Below the pieces are notes generated by a model. The model did no database searches, was not told the DNA's origin, and worked only from the letters and a program-made list of their open reading frames with translations. This document shows, piece after piece, positions 4,548 to 8,344 of a stretch of 8,344 nt of DNA. Every line of letters starts with the position of its first letter. Positions within the stretch are counted from its first letter, which is position 1. The DNA is from an uncultured Clostridia bacterium (lineage in GTDB: Bacteria; Bacillota; Clostridia; Oscillospirales; Oscillospiraceae), in contig CAMFZO010000052.1 in the NCBI GenBank assembly GCA_946006895.1, positions 1 through 8,344 on the forward strand. The letters are read 5' to 3'. Made by a program: the position numbers and the translations under genes.

Positions 4548-7355
4548 AGCTCACCGCTTCTCAAAAAGCACGGCTCCAAGCTGCCGCTGCTGCTGTGCTT
4601 TGCCATCCCATTTGTCGTATCCTGCGTCATGTTTATCTGTTACGGCCTCTATCCCTTCGGGGACGGCATGATCCTGGCCCACGACGGCTGGCACCAATAT
4701 TATCCCTTCTTCGAGGACTTCCATGAAAAGCTGACCTCCGGCGGCTCCCTGCAGTACACCTGGAGCGTGGGCATGGGCACGGGCTACGCCTCCCTGTTTG
4801 CCTATTATCTGGCCAGCCCGCTGAATCTGCTGTCGGTGCTGGTGCCGACAGCCTGGCTGCGGGAGTTTTTCGCCCTGCTGACGATTTTGAAGATCTCTCT
4901 GTCCGGCCTGTTTTTCGGCCTGTTCCTGCGTATCGTCTACCGGAAAAACGATATTTCACTGGCGTATTTTGCATTGATGTACGCGTTCTGCTCCTGGGTG
5001 GGCGGCTACTACTGGAACAGCATGTGGCTGGATACCTTCGCCCTGCTGCCGCTGCTGGTGACCGGGACAGTCTGCCTGCTGCGGGAGGGGAAATTCCGCC
5101 TCTACGTCTGCGCACTGGCCCTGTCCCTGTGGTGCAATTATTACATTGCCTATTTCTGCTGCATCTTTATCCTGCTGAGCTTTATCATTTTCTGCCTGAC
5201 CTGCTGGCAGGGCTGGAAGAATTTCCTGCGCCGGTTCCTGCGCATCGGAATTTGCACGGTGATCGGCGTGGGGATCACGGCCGTGCTCCTGATTCCCACC
5301 ATGAAGGGCATGGAGACCACCTATTCCATGACCCCCAAAGACTTCAATCTCCTGGGCCTGAATATCGCCGAGGGCGCTTCCGGCAGCATCGCCGAGGGAC
5401 AGAGCGTCTTTTCCGTTCTGCTGAAGGAGACTATCCCCGGTGTGATCTCCGCCTCCCGTGAGATCTTGGCCAATACCCTGCCCATGCCGGAGATCACAAA
5501 AATGTCCGGCCTGCCCAATATCTACTGCGGCTTCTGCGCGGCGATCCTGGCGGTCTACTATTTCTGCTGCCGGAAGATCAAGCTCCGGGAGAAGATCCTC
5601 AATCTGCTGCTTTTGCTTTTCCTGCTGCTCAGCTTCATTTTCCGCGCCCTGGACTACACCTGGCACGGCTTCCATTTCACCAATATGCTGCCATACCGCT
5701 TCAGCTTCCTGTTCAGCTTTGTGCTGATCGGTATGGCCTTCCGCGCCTACACGCTGATGGATGACTTCAAGCCCCGCTATCTGTTTGCCATCGTCCCGGT
5801 GGCGGGTCTGCTGCTGTGCAACGCCTATCTGCAGGAGGACGTGAAGACGCTGTCCCTGATCCTGGGCGGTATCGTGCTGCTGGGGATGGTAGTGTTCTTC
5901 CTGCTGCACAGAAAGAGCCGCTGGGTCTCCCAAGCCCTCCTGTTCTCCATTATTTTCTGCGAGCTGGTGCTCTGCTTCCGCCAGGGTGTGGACAAGGTCA
6001 GCGTCACCACCCGGTCTGTCTATCCCAAGGACAGTGAAGCGGTGCAGAGCCTCCTTGACAAGGCGAAGGAGCTTTCCGAAGACGAGCTTTTCTGGCGCAC
6101 GGAGACTACCGCCACCCAGACCCTCAACGACGGCGCCATCAATGGCTATAACGGCGTGACCATCTTCACCTCGTCGGCCAATGTGAATTTCACCCGCTTC
6201 TCCCGTTCCCTGGGGCTGTCCTCCTGGCCGGGCAGCAACCGCACGGCCTACTATGAGTCCTCGCCCTTTACCAACACCATGTGCGGCATCAAATATCTTC
6301 TGGACCGCGACGGCCAGCACCGCAACACCTCCTACAACGCCCTGATCGCCTCGGAGGGTGGCACCAACCTGCTGGAAAACACCGCCTATATTTCCCTGGG
6401 CTTCATGACGGAGAGCAGTCTGGCGGATTTTGTGGCGGAGGAGGATAAGTACAATCCCATCTGGGAGCAGAACGATATGTTCGCCAAGGCGACGGGCATC
6501 GCGGCGTCGCTCTACACGCCGCTGACCTATGACCGGCTCATTGCCTCCGACGACAATGCCGAGCTTTATGCCAGCGGCACCTCCGGCACACAGTACTCTT
6601 ATGACTGCACCGCAGCCTCCGACCGTTCCAGCCTCAGCGTCATCTATAACGCCTCCGAGAGCGGCCTCTACTGTGCCACCACCAAATTCAGCGGCGTGGA
6701 TACGGTCTCGGTCTACCGCAACGGCGAGTACCTCTTTGACCGCAATATCAAGGCCCGCGCCCTGTTCAGCCTGGGCAATTTTGACGCCGGGGATGAGATC
6801 AAGCTGGTCTACTTCATCGACGAGGGCGAGAGCGGCACCTTCTCCCTGGACGTGGAGCTGATGGACAGCCTTGTGTTCAACACGGGCCTGTCCCGTCTGG
6901 CTGACGAGGTCTGGGAGCTGACGGAGGTCACGGACACCTGCCTCTGCGGCACTGTCACGGCTCTGGACGACGGCCTGTTCTACACCTCCGTTCCCTATGA
7001 GCCGGGCTGGACGGCCCTGGTGGACGGGGAGCCTGTGGAGCTGGCAGCTACCTTTGATCCCCAGAGCGCCTCGGTGAAGCTGACGGACGCCATGATTTCC
7101 TTCCCTCTGAGCGCCGGCACCCATACCGTCGAGCTTTCCTACCGGACACCGGGATTGACAGCCGGGGCGGTGATTTCCGCTGTCTGTCTGCTGGCCTTTG
7201 GGGCGCTGATCTTCCTGACCCGGAAGAAATATATCCTCCTGCCCGACCCGGAGAAAGCGCCTGCGGAAGTAACCGGAGACGCGGAAACCCCGGCCCTTAC
7301 GGAGGAAGCCGCTGCGCCGGATGCTCCGGAACCCGACGACAGCGCTGAAGAATAG
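4545..7355 (+). CDS. yfhO: YfhO-family polytopic membrane protein (putative GT-C glycosyltransferase)
   Basis: A 936-residue integral membrane protein of the YfhO family, within the usual 850-950 range. The N-terminal half has about 13 hydrophobic segments, among them roughly 14-36, 107-130, 138-152, 160-178, 184-220, 231-252, 327-343, 350-367, 381-400, 411-427, 434-454 and 461-478. Residues about 480-870 form a large soluble, presumably extracytoplasmic region rich in beta strands, followed by a last membrane segment (872-892) and an acidic, Pro/Ala/Glu-rich tail (896-936), presumably cytoplasmic. The first outer loop carries HDGWHQYYPFF (46-56), where D47 is the candidate catalytic acid of a GT-C fold, and WNSMWLDTFALLPLL (157-171) is another family block. 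In Bacillus and Listeria, YfhO proteins help attach sugars from lipid carriers to lipoteichoic acid; the substrate here is unknown. No CsbB-like partner is present in the window. Start is set by AAGGAGG 7 bases upstream; it is coupled to pdxK and closed by a strong terminator. Confidence 0.9.
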   Translation: MSSPLLKKHGSKLPLLLCFAIPFVVSCVMFICYGLYPFGDGMILAHDGWHQYYPFFEDFHEKLTSGGSLQYTWSVGMGTGYASLFAYYLASPLNLLSVLVPTAWLREFFALLTILKISLSGLFFGLFLRIVYRKNDISLAYFALMYAFCSWVGGYYWNSMWLDTFALLPLLVTGTVCLLREGKFRLYVCALALSLWCNYYIAYFCCIFILLSFIIFCLTCWQGWKNFLRRFLRIGICTVIGVGITAVLLIPTMKGMETTYSMTPKDFNLLGLNIAEGASGSIAEGQSVFSVLLKETIPGVISASREILANTLPMPEITKMSGLPNIYCGFCAAILAVYYFCCRKIKLREKILNLLLLLFLLLSFIFRALDYTWHGFHFTNMLPYRFSFLFSFVLIGMAFRAYTLMDDFKPRYLFAIVPVAGLLLCNAYLQEDVKTLSLILGGIVLLGMVVFFLLHRKSRWVSQALLFSIIFCELVLCFRQGVDKVSVTTRSVYPKDSEAVQSLLDKAKELSEDELFWRTETTATQTLNDGAINGYNGVTIFTSSANVNFTRFSRSLGLSSWPGSNRTAYYESSPFTNTMCGIKYLLDRDGQHRNTSYNALIASEGGTNLLENTAYISLGFMTESSLADFVAEEDKYNPIWEQNDMFAKATGIAASLYTPLTYDRLIASDDNAELYASGTSGTQYSYDCTAASDRSSLSVIYNASESGLYCATTKFSGVDTVSVYRNGEYLFDRNIKARALFSLGNFDAGDEIKLVYFIDEGESGTFSLDVELMDSLVFNTGLSRLADEVWELTEVTDTCLCGTVTALDDGLFYTSVPYEPGWTALVDGEPVELAATFDPQSASVKLTDAMISFPLSAGTHTVELSYRTPGLTAGAVISAVCLLAFGALIFLTRKKYILLPDPEKAPAEVTGDAETPALTEEAAAPDAPEPDDSAEE

Positions 7356-7394
7356 AAAAATGCTTCAGCACGGTTTTGCCGTGCTGAAGCATTT
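7356..7394. terminator. Bidirectional intrinsic terminator between yfhO and mnmG
   Basis: A perfect 16-bp stem (7358-7373 with 7379-7394, core GCTTCAGCACGG) with a 5-base loop TTTTG. The + strand arm ends in ATTTCC; the minus strand arm ends in ATTTTTC, a better T-run, so it should work in both directions and perhaps best for mnmG. It fills almost all of the 48-base gap between the two convergent genes. Confidence 0.9.
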
Positions 7395-7403
7395 CCTGTA
7401 TTC

Positions 7404-8344
7404 TTATTCTTTTCGCTCCAGACGGATGAGAAGCACCGCGATATCTGCCGGACTGACGCCGGAAATGCGGCTGGCCTGGCCGATGGAGCGGGGACGGATC
7501 TCCGACAGCTTCTGTCGGGCCTCCAAACGCAGTCCGCCGATGTCATTGTAGTCCAGATCCTCCGGCAAAAGGCGGGCTTCCTCCCGGGCAAATTCCTCCA
7601 CCTGCTTTTCCTGGCGGCGGAGATAGCCCTCGTATTTCACGCGGATCTCCACCTGACGCGTCACCTCGGGCGGGAGCTCGGGACGACCGGGATCAAAGGG
7701 GGCCAGGGCCTCGTAATCCAACTCCGGGCGGCGTAAAAGATCGCTCAGCCGGGCCGAACTGACCACCGGCGCGGAGCCATGGGCCTGCAGATAAGCGTTC
7801 AGCTCTGGCGTGGCAGGAGTACCGGTGGCTTCCAGACGGCGAATTTCCTGCCGCACCGCCTCATATTTTTCCCGAACTCTTTCCGCCTGTTCCTCCGAAA
7901 TCAGGCCGATGCGGCGGCCGATCTCCGTCAGACGCTCGTCGGCGTTGTCCTGGCGGTGGAGCAAACGGTATTCACTGCGGGAGGTCATAATGCGGTAGGG
8001 CTCCTGGGTGCCCTTGGTCACCAGGTCGTCGATGAGGGTGCCGATGTAGCCGTCGGAGCGCTTCAGGAGCAGCGGCTCACGTTCCAGCAGCTTCAGCGCC
8101 GCGTTGACGCCCGCCACAAAGCCCTGCACCGCCGCCTCCTCATAGCCGGAGGAGCCGTTGAACTGCCCCGCGCCGTAGAGGCCGGGGATCTTTTTTGTCT
8201 CCAGGGTGAGCTGAAGCTGAGTCGGGTCGATGCAGTCATATTCGATGGCATAGGCAGGGCGGAGCATTTCCGCGTGCTCCAGACCGGACACGGTGTGCAG
8301 CATGGCAAGCTGCACGTCCTCCGGCAGGCTGGAGGAAAAGCCCT
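7404..8344 (-). CDS. mnmG: MnmG (GidA), tRNA uridine modification enzyme, C-terminal half (5' end outside window)
   Basis: The last 312 residues of MnmG, about half of the usual ~625; the N-terminal FAD-binding half lies beyond the right edge. MnmG works with MnmE to place the carboxymethylaminomethyl group on wobble uridine 34 of certain tRNAs, using FAD, in the cytosol. The frame is open to the window edge and starts with GFSSSLPEDVQLAM, the conserved block that follows the GPRYCPS motif in full proteins. The second family signature GAGQFNGSSGYEEAAVQG is at about 8121-8174. Then follow GYIGTLIDDLVTKGTQEPYRIMTSRSEYRLLHRQDNAD, split here as GYIGTLIDDL then RIMTSRSEYRLLHRQDNAD, the helical tRNA/MnmE-contacting C-terminal region, and the typical ending ASRISGVSPADIAVLLIRLE. 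A GTG at 8313-8315 is an internal valine, not a start. In many Firmicutes the order is mnmE-mnmG-rsmG; here a terminator follows mnmG directly and no rsmG is adjacent. Confidence 0.97.
   Translation of the reverse strand, partial: GFSSSLPEDVQLAMLHTVSGLEHAEMLRPAYAIEYDCIDPTQLQLTLETKKIPGLYGAGQFNGSSGYEEAAVQGFVAGVNAALKLLEREPLLLKRSDGYIGTLIDDLVTKGTQEPYRIMTSRSEYRLLHRQDNADERLTEIGRRIGLISEEQAERVREKYEAVRQEIRRLEATGTPATPELNAYLQAHGSAPVVSSARLSDLLRRPELDYEALAPFDPGRPELPPEVTRQVEIRVKYEGYLRRQEKQVEEFAREEARLLPEDLDYNDIGGLRLEARQKLSEIRPRSIGQASRISGVSPADIAVLLIRLERKE

Noticed and set aside
4956..7124. Minus-strand open frame of 722 codons opposite yfhO
   Set aside because: Translation is rich in Gly, His, Gln and Val with no family motif, typical of antisense frames in GC-rich genes. 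It has no ribosome site and the + strand gene is well supported.
1..8344. Search for CRISPR arrays, tRNA genes, insertion sequences, phage or defence genes
   Set aside because: No repeat-spacer pattern, cloverleaf, transposase or terminal inverted repeats were seen, and all gaps between genes are shorter than 185 bases and explained by promoters and terminators.

Overview
The window reads as an ordinary housekeeping stretch of a GC-rich, low-motility-of-genes Firmicutes chromosome, most likely a gut Clostridia of the Oscillospiraceae type (Oscillibacter/Flavonifractor-like). That placement is inference from strong AAGGAGG-type ribosome sites, sigma-A-like promoters, G/C-rich third codon positions and the protein families present (Tex, DUF1653, a pyridoxamine kinase with the SIQDLSCIGKCS start, YfhO, MnmG). 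I see no mobile element, tRNA, rRNA, CRISPR array or defence gene, and no gene-free stretch longer than about 185 bases.

Layout. From the left edge: a small minus-strand DUF1653 gene (40-264) with its own hairpin at the 3' end; a 184-base divergent promoter region; tex (449-2614, +), encoding the RNA-binding transcription accessory protein; a 59-base convergent gap holding one bidirectional terminator; a short minus-strand metal-dependent amidohydrolase (2674-3534); a 159-base divergent promoter region with two clear -10 boxes, a 13-base dyad and a leader hairpin; then a two-gene + operon of pyridoxamine kinase (3694-4545) and a large YfhO-family membrane protein (4545-7355), coupled by a one-base TGATG stop/start overlap; a second bidirectional terminator; and the C-terminal half of mnmG on the minus strand (7404 to the right edge, 5' end cut off).

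How the parts work together. The genes mostly act in separate processes: mRNA/transcription handling (Tex), vitamin B6 salvage (PdxK), cell-envelope sugar transfer or an undefined membrane role (YfhO), and wobble-uridine modification of tRNA (MnmG). The only physically coupled pair is pdxK-yfhO, which have no known functional link. Gene order alternates in strand, with divergent pairs sharing compact promoter regions and convergent pairs sharing compact two-way terminators.

Despite careful reading I do not find a convincing undescribed system. The most worthwhile items are the unusually short amidohydrolase that keeps all metal ligands but starts directly at its HxH motif, the translational coupling of pdxK with yfhO, and the dyad plus leader hairpin in front of pdxK.
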